64,000 bases of DNA, from positions 81,566 through 145,565 of the forward strand of contig CACOCT010000002.1 in assembly GCA_902625845.1 (NCBI GenBank), written 5' to 3'. The stretch's first letter is position 1. Every line of letters begins with the position of its first letter. The notes beneath the pieces are model-generated. The model did not search any database and was not told the origin of the DNA. It saw only the letters and a list, made by a program, of their open reading frames with translations. The translations under genes were made by a program, and so were the position numbers. The DNA is from an uncultured Prochlorococcus sp. GTDB taxonomy: Bacteria > Cyanobacteriota > Cyanobacteriia > PCC-6307 > Cyanobiaceae. Below are positions 7,225-14,550 of the stretch, piece by piece.

Positions 7225-7718
7225 TTTAACCTTTTATTTTTACTCTCATAAAATGGGAAAAAAGAACCAATAAATAAAACAAAGATTCCAATTAGATATA
7301 GAAAGGGTTCTATAAATGATGGAATCACATCTCTATATTTCAAAAGGATATCTACAAAGAGATCTTAGGAACTTGCACCCCATAATAGAAATCCTAGAAA
7401 ATATCCAAATACAGTTGATATATCAGAATTGAGATTGTAATTACTCAATAAAAAATGAAATTTAAATGCTCCTTTCCTCTGACAATATTGTTGAGATAAG
7501 AGTGCTATGAATAAGCCAACATTCCATAGTTGACCATATCCACTTTGCCTACCTAAATCACCTATTAAATGAAATACTCCAAAGATAAAAGTTAACCAAG
7601 GTAGATAAGGTAAAAGACTTTTATAAAAGTTGATTTTCAAAATTATTAGCTTTCTACTAATTTTAAAGATCCTGTCAATATCAAAATTTGTAATAACAGA
7701 TACCATCTTTATAAACAA
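7218..7718 (-). pseudogene. Membrane protein gene split by one stop
   Basis: The ORF track gives 117 residues ending in LLWGASS, but the same frame continues past the TAA for 49 codons as protein-like sequence with another membrane span (FLYLIGIFVLFIGSFFPFY). The full reading frame would be about 167 residues with four or more hydrophobic segments. The upstream small gene overlaps its ATG by ten bases, suggesting translational coupling. The family is not recognised. Whether the truncated form functions is unknown. Confidence 0.45.
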
Positions 7719-7822
7719 TAGTAGTTATTACTTGAGTATGCAGAACCCGTTCCAATTCTGTTAGGTCTCGTGGTCTTCCCTACTCTTTCATCTATTAATC
7801 TCCTATTAAAAAAAGACACCAT
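7709..7822 (-). CDS. Small basic peptide, coupled to next gene
   Basis: The 37-residue frame MVSFFNRRLIDERVGKTTRP followed by NRIGTGSAYSSNNYYCL is too short for the ORF track. It is strongly basic in its first half and Ser/Asn/Tyr-rich in its second. Its stop overlaps the start of the membrane-protein frame, a typical coupled arrangement. The even codon pattern and overlap suggest a real gene, but no family is recognised. Confidence 0.4.
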   Translation of the reverse strand: MVSFFNRRLIDERVGKTTRPNRIGTGSAYSSNNYYCL

Positions 7823-7939
7823 TTTTCGGAGCATAGATGAAGAACAAAAGACCTAATATTACTGCCTTGATATCTCATATTTAATTCAATGATTTGAATA
7901 TAATTTTTGCTTTGTGTTCTACAAATATTAAAGACATTA

Positions 7940-7965
7940 AAAAAGACTCCTTTCGGAGTCTTTTT
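7940..7965. terminator. Bidirectional intrinsic terminator
   Basis: AAAAAGACTCC-TTTC-GGAGTCTTTTT is a perfect 11-bp stem with a tetraloop, and is T-rich on either strand. No protein gene ends nearby on the plus strand. A TATAAT-like box about 55 bp upstream could define a short RNA ending here. Confidence 0.7.
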
Positions 7966-8445
7966 TATTAGTGACGACAGAAGGAGATCTATTTGATAAT
8001 CAGATTAAGAATGTTTTTAAAAATTTGTTTTTTTAGTAAAAGTGATAAATCACTTCTTCAGATTTTACTAAAGACTTTATTTTTAAAGTAATTCAAAATT
8101 AATCTCGGAAGTTTAATTTCTGATTACTTAACTTTCTTTCCTGAAAGGTTAGAGAAGTTAATTTACCTTGGTATTGCAGACCATGGATTAGTGAAGATCT
8201 AGTTGGTCAACCTTGGTCGAGTTGATCACCAGAACTGTCGTGTTATTAAGTTAGTCGTTTTAAAAAGTTTTGCATTGTTCCTTTACATTACGTAAGAATT
8301 AAGAAATTTATTTACTTGTCTACCTATTTTCATTGCCCTTTCAATCATAAAAAGATTAATTAGTTATTAATAATGCAATTATTTGATACTTTAACGATTA
8401 GATTATTTACATCAGAAAACTCCTCACACACTAATTTCTGATTAT

Positions 8446-8482
8446 TAAACGCCCCGATTCATAAGAATTAGGGTGTTTTTTA
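8446..8482 (+). terminator. Intrinsic terminator
   Basis: AACGCCC pairs with GGGTGTT and GATTC with GAATT around an ATAA loop, followed by six T. No protein gene lies upstream within 600 bp, so it probably ends an unannotated RNA. Confidence 0.55.
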
Positions 8483-8572
8483 ATAACTTTCGAGGAATTG
8501 GCACATATGATAGTTAAGTTACATACCTCTAACATATGCCACGCATCGAGAATAAATGGCATAAGCTAATCA

Positions 8573-8669
8573 TGTGTGTAGGAGAGGTTTTACTGAAAGA
8601 GTGGAAACAAGGATACACTTGACTCAGTAATTCCAGAAAAAGACCTCTAGAAATAGGGGTCTTTTTTTA
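8573..8669 (+). ncRNA. Yfr2-family-like small RNA, copy 2
   Basis: The core GTGTGTAGGAGAGGTTTTACT, AGTGGAAACAAGGATACAC is nearly identical to the 1451-1542 copy. The terminator stem AGACCTCTAGAAATAGGGGTCTTTTTTT is different in sequence but equivalent in position. Compensated divergence in the terminator with conservation of the single-stranded GGAAACA core is what a functional regulatory RNA would show. A MKLTxPF peptide relic follows 115 bp downstream. Confidence 0.72.
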
Positions 8670-8783
8670 TGAAAGCATTATTATGAAATGTTCAAAGCGA
8701 TACTTTATGATTCCTAAAATCCAACTATAAATTTGATAGTAATAGGAGGATAATAAGGGAGTAGAACAACAATAAGAAGTCTT

Positions 8784-8948
8784 ATGACACTCGCTAATAC
8801 GTTCACAATCCTTCCCAGATTCCTGAATGCTTTCAACTATGTAGATACTTAAGTTTAAACGCCTAAGAAAGAAATCAAGCAAACCTATAGGGGAAAGGAA
8901 TGCTTAGAACATCCAACCAATAATCACTGTTTAATCTATTGCGATTGA
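8784..8948 (+). pseudogene. MKLTxPF small-peptide gene, frameshifted
   Basis: The start frame gives MTLANTFTILPRFLNAFNYV then a stop. A shifted frame downstream gives KKEIKQTYRGKECLEHPTNN then HCLIYCD, which matches the family C-terminus. The promoter/leader (AATAGGAGGATAATAAGGGAGTAG) matches that of the 7066 copy. Coding capacity is lost through an indel. Confidence 0.6.
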
Positions 8949-8979
8949 GGGTAAAAACTTTAATTAATAGATATTAATT

Positions 8980-9035
8980 AAATGACCAAATAAATAACAA
9001 AATGACCAATAAATTGATCAATGCCAGATTGGTCA
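8980..9035. repeat. ATGACCAA direct and inverted repeats
   Basis: AAATGACCAA occurs at 8980 and 9000 (20-bp step), and its inverse ATTGGTCA at 9028. The set sits about 150 bp left of the 9181 tRNA remnant, matching the position of end repeats in the other intervals. Confidence 0.45.
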
Positions 9036-9117
9036 AGATGTCTTATTATGCCTTTAATTATCCTTTCTCTGAACGGCTAAATAGACAAATTAAAACGTGA
9101 CAACTGCCTGTAGGACA

Positions 9118-9147
9118 GAAAAAATGCCCATACGTATAGGCATTTAA
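9118..9147 (-). terminator. Terminator-type hairpin beside tRNA remnant
   Basis: AAATGCC/GGCATTT form a perfect stem, and the preceding A-run is a T-tract on the minus strand. It lies 35 bp left of CTCCCCGGG, like the hairpins at the other junctions. Confidence 0.55.
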
Positions 9148-9180
9148 TAAACATCTTCAGTTTAACTGTTACATAAAAAA

Positions 9181-9189
9181 CTCCCCGGG
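9181..9189 (-). repeat. tRNA-Asn 3'-end remnant (short)
   Basis: CTCCCCGGG is preceded by AA as in the functional gene (AACTCCCCGGG). Only nine tRNA bases remain, so on its own it would be weak. The hairpin on its left, the end repeats beyond that, and its orientation support it. The ATG/GTATGA block of the other remnants is missing; an island repeat begins there instead. Confidence 0.5.
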
Positions 9190-9195
9190 AAGTTA

Positions 9196-9280
9196 CTTTG
9201 ACTCCTGTATCCTTCGTACTCCTATCATATAGAGAAATATAGTGCTGAGAACCACAAAGCATTATTACTTGAGCAAAAAC
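9196..9280 (+). repeat. Island repeat, copy C
   Basis: This is the closest relative of the 4311-4392 copy. It begins within ten bases of the tRNA remnant and is not followed by a MKLTxPF gene. That position suggests the repeat belongs to an element end rather than to the peptide gene. Confidence 0.6.
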
Positions 9281-9326
9281 CATCAACCCTAGTAATAATA
9301 TTCATTTTGCACCTCTTAGAAACGTT

Positions 9327-9752
9327 TCAAGGATTAAAGTCTCTACATTTTGATCTTTCGTTTACATAATCTTTTATAGCATTATCCCATTCTGATAAAT
9401 CTGCTTCTTTTCCAGAAATATATAATTCCATTTGTTTCGAATAGTTTGCTGATTCAATCCGACTATTGAATGAAGCATTGCAAAAAATTATACTTCCAAA
9501 TTTTGAATAGTCCGCATAATCCCTATTCGCAGCAAATTCAGCATTTACCCTTTTCTTATCTAATGCTTTATACTCTAAATCCTCAATACTAGGTTTTGGA
9601 CGGAGTAAGAATGCTTTATATTCCAAACCCTCAATACTAGGTTTTGAAGGTAGTAAGGATGGATTTTTTTGTGAATTTAGATAAGCAATCAGGCAAACAC
9701 AAATAAGAACAGCAGCAAATACTCTAATTAACCAAGTGTTAGTTTTATCCAT
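9327..9752 (-). CDS. Membrane-anchored protein with duplicated segment
   Basis: One N-terminal membrane span (WLIRVFAAVLICVCLIAYL) is followed by two tandem copies of a 16-residue unit, LLPSKPSIEGLEYKAF and LLRPKPSIEDLEYKAL. The duplication is also plain at DNA level (48-bp units). The remaining 80 residues are soluble, charged and carry two Cys. The protein is probably anchored in the inner membrane with most of it outside. Family not recognised. It is the first gene of the nitrite interval, but nothing links it to nitrite use. Confidence 0.5.
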   Translation of the reverse strand: MDKTNTWLIRVFAAVLICVCLIAYLNSQKNPSLLPSKPSIEGLEYKAFLLRPKPSIEDLEYKALDKKRVNAEFAANRDYADYSKFGSIIFCNASFNSRIESANYSKQMELYISGKEADLSEWDNAIKDYVNERSKCRDFNP

Positions 9753-9964
9753 TATTCTCTTACTTATTCAATCCAACCATCAAAGGAAAATTTTTTTTAA
9801 TATTACTCGAAATATTTAATTCTGGTTGTTTTATATGTGTATTTTCAGGGTTTAGATTAAGGCAACATCCATAGCGAACATTTTTAAAAATTTTTAAAAA
9901 GAATGTTTTTAATTTTTAAACTTATTTGTTTGCTTTTTAGTTTGGAAATGAGTTTGATAATAAA

Positions 9965-10369
9965 ATGAATTTATTTGAAAGCATGAATAAATTTTTTCAT
10001 TTCAATGAACTTGTTGAATTAGGAAATATATTCAAGGACTGTGAAGCATATTTACTTGCGGTAGAGCATTTTGATAAGGCATTAGAATTTAGTTACTTGC
10101 CCATTAACAAACATCGCCTTCTAGAGGCATATGATTGCAGAGGTAACGCAAAAATATTCTTAAGTAACTATAGAGGAGCAATTATTGATTACACCAGTGC
10201 AATTAAAATAGACTCTACAGATAGTTATTTATTCTTTTGGAGAGGTTTTGCATATGAAGCACTTCAAAAATACCAAGAGGCAATTGAGGATTTTAAAATA
10301 TCATTAAAAATTGATCCTGAGTTTTGGTTGGCAAAAATAATGCTTGATTATATTAAGAAAAAAATTTAA
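9965..10369 (+). CDS. TPR-repeat protein
   Basis: At least three tetratricopeptide units are visible. The clearest are RLLEAYDCRGNAKIFLSNYRGAI and YLFFWRGFAYEALQKYQEAIEDFKISLKIDPE, with the usual W/Y, G, Y, A and P positions. The protein is 134 residues, soluble, without a signal peptide. TPR domains bind other proteins; the partner is unknown. A small membrane peptide gene follows after 40 bp on the same strand. Confidence 0.65.
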   Translation: MNLFESMNKFFHFNELVELGNIFKDCEAYLLAVEHFDKALEFSYLPINKHRLLEAYDCRGNAKIFLSNYRGAIIDYTSAIKIDSTDSYLFFWRGFAYEALQKYQEAIEDFKISLKIDPEFWLAKIMLDYIKKKI

Positions 10370-10409
10370 ATTAACTTCATGATTTTAAAAAATTAGGAAA
10401 GGTAATAAA

Positions 10410-10556
10410 ATGGGGTTTACAAAATTTATATTTTTAGCCTTTATCTTTCTTGTTTTTATCCTACCTATATTCAGTGGCCTACTCAACGAATTTCTTAAAG
10501 AAGATAAGGAGCAATCATCTCTACAAGAACGAACAAATTTAGTCCATAGATCCTAG
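10410..10556 (+). CDS. Small single-span membrane peptide
   Basis: This 48-residue frame is absent from the ORF track. MGFTKFIFLAFIFLVFILP is one membrane helix, followed by a charged, Gln-rich tail. AGGAAAGG lies at a good ribosome-binding distance from the ATG, which supports translation. It may be co-transcribed with the TPR gene. No family recognised. Confidence 0.45.
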   Translation: MGFTKFIFLAFIFLVFILPIFSGLLNEFLKEDKEQSSLQERTNLVHRS

Positions 10557-10633
10557 ATCAAAGGATTTATAATTGAAATGATTCTCAAAAATTGCAACCT
10601 GATCTAAAATTAAAATAATTAATTATTATCGAT

Positions 10634-11002
10634 TTGATTGTTTTACCTTTTAAGAAATTATTAGTTTCTTTACCTTTAACTTTTTTTATAAATAACGCAG
10701 TTTTTGCTTCAGAATATAAATGTGATTTGACAACTTTTGATGGTAGAGATTCTGAATTAAAAATTATTCCAAAAAATTATAAATATAAAGTAATTAGTGG
10801 TGATGTCAATTTAGGAGAATTTAGAGTTATAGATAACACTATTAATTTTTTACATATTTTTAATTCTTTGGAAGAAGAAAAGTTATCTATGCATATTGGC
10901 ATAAATAAACAAACAAACAAATTAATGTTTAATTTAATGGATTTCAAATTCACAGACAGACCAGCAAATCAAGTTAAGGGTTTTTGTCAAAAATCATACT
11001 AA
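10634..11002 (+). CDS. Small secreted protein
   Basis: A signal peptide (FKKLLVSLPLTFFINNAVFA) precedes about 95 mature residues with two Cys, one near each end, possibly disulfide-bonded. The only upstream start is TTG, four codons before a Lys-Lys pair, and I accept it because no ATG precedes the signal sequence. The middle is rich in beta-prone residues. Family not recognised; it is probably periplasmic. Confidence 0.5.
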   Translation: MIVLPFKKLLVSLPLTFFINNAVFASEYKCDLTTFDGRDSELKIIPKNYKYKVISGDVNLGEFRVIDNTINFLHIFNSLEEEKLSMHIGINKQTNKLMFNLMDFKFTDRPANQVKGFCQKSY

Positions 11003-11060
11003 ATAAAAGTATTGTTTTATATTATGTATTGATAATTTTTATCATCAACATAAATAAATT

Positions 11061-11867
11061 TTATTTAGTGACAAGTTCATGAATTTTTATATCTTCAAAT
11101 TTAAAATTACTTGGTTTTGGAGCACATTTTAAAACTTGATGATTAACAACCTTACCAATTACTACTATTGATGGAGACTTTATTCTATCTCTTGCAATTT
11201 CTTGAGGTAAACTTTCTAGGGTTGTTTTATAACATTTTTGTTGAGATAAAGTGCCTTGATAAATAATCGCTACTGGTGTTTCTTTTTGAAGTCCTCCCAA
11301 TATTAATTCCTCTGAAATAGATCTTAAGTTCTTTATTCCCATATAAATCACAATTCCATCTGAAGTTTTTGCTAAGTTTCTCCACTTCGTTCTGTTTTTC
11401 TCATCAGCAGCATTTTCGTGACCTGTTATGAACGTTATTGATGAACCAACTTTTCTATGAGAAATAGGAATCCCAAAATATGCAGGAGCTGCTATTCCTG
11501 ATGTAACTCCAGGGACAACCTCTATATTTATATTATTTAAGTTTAAATATTCAGCCTCTTCTCCACCTCTGCCAAACATAAATGGATCGCCTCCTTTAAG
11601 CCTAACTATGCATTTATAGTCTCTTGAAAGTTCAACCAAAAGTTTATTTATTTGTTTTTGAGAGAGGATTTTTTGAGATCTTCTTTTTCCCACAAAAAAA
11701 TGTCTGCATTTAATTGTGGTCAAAGATAATAATTCTTTAGGAATTAGAGAATCATAAACAATTGCATCACAATTACAAATTAATTTATAAGCTTTCAATG
11801 TTAGTAATTCAGGATCACCAGGGCCTGCACCAACTAAATAGACTTTAGAATCATGTAATTTATTCAT
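11061..11867 (-). CDS. cobA: Uroporphyrinogen-III C-methyltransferase
   Basis: This SAM-dependent enzyme converts uroporphyrinogen III to precorrin-2, the first committed step to siroheme. The N-terminal VYLVGAGPGDPELLTLKA and the later RLKGGDPFMFGRGGEE and VPGVTSGIAAPAYFGIP are the family's signatures. At 268 residues it is a complete stand-alone SUMT, without CysG fusion. It overlaps the end of the upstream cbiX-like gene by one base (TAATG), so the two are an operon. Siroheme is the cofactor of the divergently encoded nitrite reductase, which explains its presence in this cassette. A core sulfite-reductase pathway would need the same enzyme, so another copy may exist elsewhere. Confidence 0.92.
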   Translation of the reverse strand: MNKLHDSKVYLVGAGPGDPELLTLKAYKLICNCDAIVYDSLIPKELLSLTTIKCRHFFVGKRRSQKILSQKQINKLLVELSRDYKCIVRLKGGDPFMFGRGGEEAEYLNLNNINIEVVPGVTSGIAAPAYFGIPISHRKVGSSITFITGHENAADEKNRTKWRNLAKTSDGIVIYMGIKNLRSISEELILGGLQKETPVAIIYQGTLSQQKCYKTTLESLPQEIARDRIKSPSIVVIGKVVNHQVLKCAPKPSNFKFEDIKIHELVTK

Positions 11868-12739
11868 TAGAGATTTGCTAATTCGTTTATTAGAGTTTTA
11901 TTAAATTGATCAAATTCAATTAGAGAAGTTTTTGAATCTGATCGTAAAATTTTTCTTGTATTAGGGTTAGGTAATAAACAATATGGAATTGGATTAAATT
12001 GATTTATTAAAGTAATATCCTCATATTTATCCCATGATAATAAAGGTGTTTTTAATTTTTTTTGAAGATTATTTAAATAATCAAAACCTATAGAATCAGT
12101 TAGAGGATGATGCAAAATCAAAGAAGGTTTAATATTAATTTCACTGTCAAGAATATTTTGAACAGCCCTAATTATGGGTTGCCATGATCCTATATATGGA
12201 AATAGTTTGACTTTTATACCTTGATCCCTAAGGCGCTTACAAATCCCAGGAATATCGTATCTTATATGTTTGCCAGGCAAAAGGAATAAAGGTACCAAAT
12301 AAACAGACTTAGAATTCGTTTTTTGAGAATTATTATTTGTTAAAATTTCTAACTCAATCTTTGAATTCCTTAGTTTCTTCAATTCTTTTAATAGTTTTAT
12401 AATTTTAGGATTCACAGTGCCATTCTTGGACCCATGAATAATTAATCTTAAATCTATACTTTTTGATACATAATTGCATTTTGGTATAAATTGAGACCTA
12501 AATAAATTACCTTTTATTTTATTAATCTTTAACAAATTAACTATTTTAAGGAAGGTATGAACAGATCCAGAAAAAACTTTTCTAAAAGAAAAACTACAAG
12601 ACCAAATTATTATTTTAGGAGTAAAATTAATACATCTAATAATATACTTGAGAGAGATATTAGAGCAATGATTAAAGTAATAAAAATGCTTAAAGATGGT
12701 ATAATAACTAGCTTGGGAGAGATAGGTCGTCAATATCAT
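11867..12739 (-). CDS. CbiX/SirB-like chelatase, probable siroheme step
   Basis: From about residue 97 the protein shows the class II chelatase pattern: LRLIIHGSKNG with the metal-binding His, then SVYLVPLFLLPGKHIRYDIPGI with a second His. The domain fits sirohydrochlorin chelatases that insert Fe (or Co), which with cobA would give siroheme for NirA. The first 95 residues (MILTTYLSQ...) are low-complexity and unlike the family, and no second in-frame ATG exists before the domain. A TTG near residue 69 is an alternative start, making the early part a leader. A 61-codon ORF on the opposite strand covers the same stretch and is probably a shadow. An NtcA box lies upstream. Confidence 0.68.
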   Translation of the reverse strand: MILTTYLSQASYYTIFKHFYYFNHCSNISLKYIIRCINFTPKIIIWSCSFSFRKVFSGSVHTFLKIVNLLKINKIKGNLFRSQFIPKCNYVSKSIDLRLIIHGSKNGTVNPKIIKLLKELKKLRNSKIELEILTNNNSQKTNSKSVYLVPLFLLPGKHIRYDIPGICKRLRDQGIKVKLFPYIGSWQPIIRAVQNILDSEINIKPSLILHHPLTDSIGFDYLNNLQKKLKTPLLSWDKYEDITLINQFNPIPYCLLPNPNTRKILRSDSKTSLIEFDQFNKTLINELANL

Positions 12740-12784
12740 TAAAGTAATTACTAAAATTTTTAATTTAAATATACAAAATATTAT

Positions 12785-12798
12785 GTATCAAGTAATAC
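12785..12798 (-). promoter_or_regulatory. NtcA box, cbiX-like side
   Basis: GTATCAAGTAATAC is a perfect GTA-N8-TAC. It lies 46 bp upstream of the annotated cbiX-like start, with AT-rich -10-like sequence about 20 bp downstream on the minus strand. NtcA is the nitrogen-control activator of cyanobacteria and uses this site at -41.5. Confidence 0.55.
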
Positions 12799-12831
12799 TA
12801 AATTAAATATCTAAAATATATTTGATATTTA

Positions 12832-12845
12832 GTATTTATAGATAC
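12832..12845 (+). promoter_or_regulatory. NtcA box of nirA
   Basis: GTATTTATAGATAC is a perfect GTA-N8-TAC about 80 bp upstream of the nirA start. A TATTAAT -10 candidate follows 21 bp after the box, the standard spacing for NtcA-activated promoters. This predicts activation of nirA when ammonium is scarce. Confidence 0.7.
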
Positions 12846-12923
12846 AAATTGTATTCATCATTTAAGTATTAATAGATATCGATAATCTTTAAAAATTAAT
12901 CAAATTAATTCTTTATTTAGACC

Positions 12924-14498
12924 ATGAAAACTTATCTTGAAGGTAAAAAACTAAATAAAATAGAACAAAATAAAGCAAAAAAAGATGGCCTAAAAATTTT
13001 TAATGAGATTGAAAAATTTGCCGAGATTGGATGGGAAAATATGGATAAAACTGACTTAGAACTAAGGTTAAAGTGGTTCGGACTATTTTGGAGGCCCAAA
13101 ACACCTGGTAAATTTATGCTCCGTTTAAGAGTGCCCAATGGAATCTTAAACTCCAACCAGTTAAAAGTAATTGCTTCTATTGTTTCTAGATATGGCGAAA
13201 ATGGTCGTTGTGACATCACGACAAGACAAAATCTTCAGTTAAGAGGAGTTTTAATTAATGATTTCCCAGAAATAATTAAGAGATTAAAGAGAGTCGGTAT
13301 ATTTTCAACTCAATCTGGTTTCGACAATCCTAGGAACATAACTGGTAACCCTTTAGCAGGCATTGATCCGAATGAAATAATTGATACACGACCTTACATC
13401 CAAAAATTAAATTCCTATCTGATAGGAGATGGATATGGAAATGAAGACTTCTCCAATCTTCCAAGAAAGTGGAATACAGCAATTGCGGGTTCAACTGATA
13501 ATTTTCTTCTTCATAATGACTTAGTATTTCTTCCCTCATATTTTAGAGGAAGTTTAGGATTTTCTATTTGGGTAGGAGGAATATTATCTTCAGTTCTTAA
13601 TGCATATGCTGAGCCTCTTGATGTGTGGATTGAAGAACACCGAATATGTGAAATAACCTCTTCAATACTAAAAATATGGCGAAATAATGGTGAAAGATCT
13701 ACAAGGCAGAAAGGAAGATTTAGAATTTACTTAAACTCAATAGGAATAAATAATTTTCGAGACTTACTTGTGAATGAGATTGGATTTTTGCATCCTGATC
13801 CAGGCTCTCAGTTCATAGAAAAGCCTAGATCCCTCTACGGAATTCATCCACAAAAGCAAGAAAAAGAGTATTTTGCAGGGATACATATACCTGTTGGGAG
13901 ATTAAATGCTGATGATTTATATGAATTTGCAGATATAAGCGAAAATTTAGGTGATGGTGATATTCGATTAACAGAGGATCAAAATTTAATAATCTCAGGT
14001 ATCCATGAAAAAAATATTCAACAATTTAAATTGCTTGATATCTTTAAAAAATTTTCATTAGAACCAGGTAAATTTTCTGCTGGAACAGTATCATGTACAG
14101 GTAATACTTACTGTAATTTTGCATTAACCAATACTAAAGATCAAGCAATTAAGATTTCTGAAGAGCTTGATAGGGAATTATCAGTACCAGAAGAATTAAA
14201 GATTCATTGGACAGGATGTCCAAATAGCTGTGGTCAAGCTTATATGGGGGCTATTGGTTTAACTGGTAAGAAAGCAAAGAATTCTAATGGTGAAATTATT
14301 GATGCTTACGATATAAGTCTTGGAGGAAGTCAAGGTGCAGTAAATAAAATCGCTGATCTTTACCTCAAAGCTGTTCCAATAAATAAACTAAAAATTACCC
14401 TGAAGAAAATCTTAATAGAACATTTTGATGCAGTTCCAAGAAACTCTCAGAAAGTTGAAAATAAACAAACTATCTATCTTAGTAATTTTAAAACCTAG
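12924..14498 (+). CDS. nirA: Ferredoxin-nitrite reductase
   Basis: NirA reduces nitrite to ammonium with six electrons from reduced ferredoxin, using siroheme and a 4Fe-4S cluster. The cluster ligands are visible as SCTGNTYCNFA and, about 35 residues later, HWTGCPNSCGQAYMG. The N-terminal half holds the substrate/siroheme motif CDITTRQNLQLRGV. The length of 524 residues is typical for the cyanobacterial enzyme. It is divergent from the siroheme genes and followed by a 47-residue peptide gene and a FNT transporter. An NtcA box and -10 element precede it. No nitrate reductase or nitrate transporter is seen here, so the cassette supports nitrite use only. The 95-residue minus-strand ORF is a shadow. 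Confidence 0.96.
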   Translation: MKTYLEGKKLNKIEQNKAKKDGLKIFNEIEKFAEIGWENMDKTDLELRLKWFGLFWRPKTPGKFMLRLRVPNGILNSNQLKVIASIVSRYGENGRCDITTRQNLQLRGVLINDFPEIIKRLKRVGIFSTQSGFDNPRNITGNPLAGIDPNEIIDTRPYIQKLNSYLIGDGYGNEDFSNLPRKWNTAIAGSTDNFLLHNDLVFLPSYFRGSLGFSIWVGGILSSVLNAYAEPLDVWIEEHRICEITSSILKIWRNNGERSTRQKGRFRIYLNSIGINNFRDLLVNEIGFLHPDPGSQFIEKPRSLYGIHPQKQEKEYFAGIHIPVGRLNADDLYEFADISENLGDGDIRLTEDQNLIISGIHEKNIQQFKLLDIFKKFSLEPGKFSAGTVSCTGNTYCNFALTNTKDQAIKISEELDRELSVPEELKIHWTGCPNSCGQAYMGAIGLTGKKAKNSNGEIIDAYDISLGGSQGAVNKIADLYLKAVPINKLKITLKKILIEHFDAVPRNSQKVENKQTIYLSNFKT

Positions 14499-14550
14499 TT
14501 AAATTTTTTAACTTGATAAAAATTACTTAAACTAAAAAATTTTTTTAATT

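Larger units (their letters stand above)
7823..8572. other. Gene-free structured stretch
   Basis: No protein gene is seen over 750 bp. The stretch holds two intrinsic terminators (7940-7965, 8448-8481). It also has a nested inverted repeat (TTTAGTAAAA/TTTTACTAAA around AGTGAT/ATCACT, 8032-8072) and further dyads near 8125-8165 (TTAACTTTC...GAAGTTAA) and 8200-8240. The density of hairpins suggests one or two unannotated RNAs or remains of an element end. Confidence 0.4.

Noticed and set aside
8190-8245. Possible tRNA-like or tmRNA-like fold
   Set aside because: Dyads such as GGTCAAC/GTTGATC are present, but no cloverleaf, T-loop GTTCGA or CCA-side pairing could be built.
8667-8882. 71-residue minus ORF
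   Set aside because: It lies antisense to a MKLTxPF relic and its promoter, whose identity is supported by paralogs.
9077-9286. 69-residue minus ORF
   Set aside because: It runs through a terminator, a tRNA remnant and a dispersed repeat. Those features explain the sequence better than a gene.
12557-12742. 61-residue plus ORF opposite the cbiX-like start
   Set aside because: It has no ribosome binding site and ends at the divergent regulatory region. It is possible but unsupported, so it is mentioned only with the cbiX entry.
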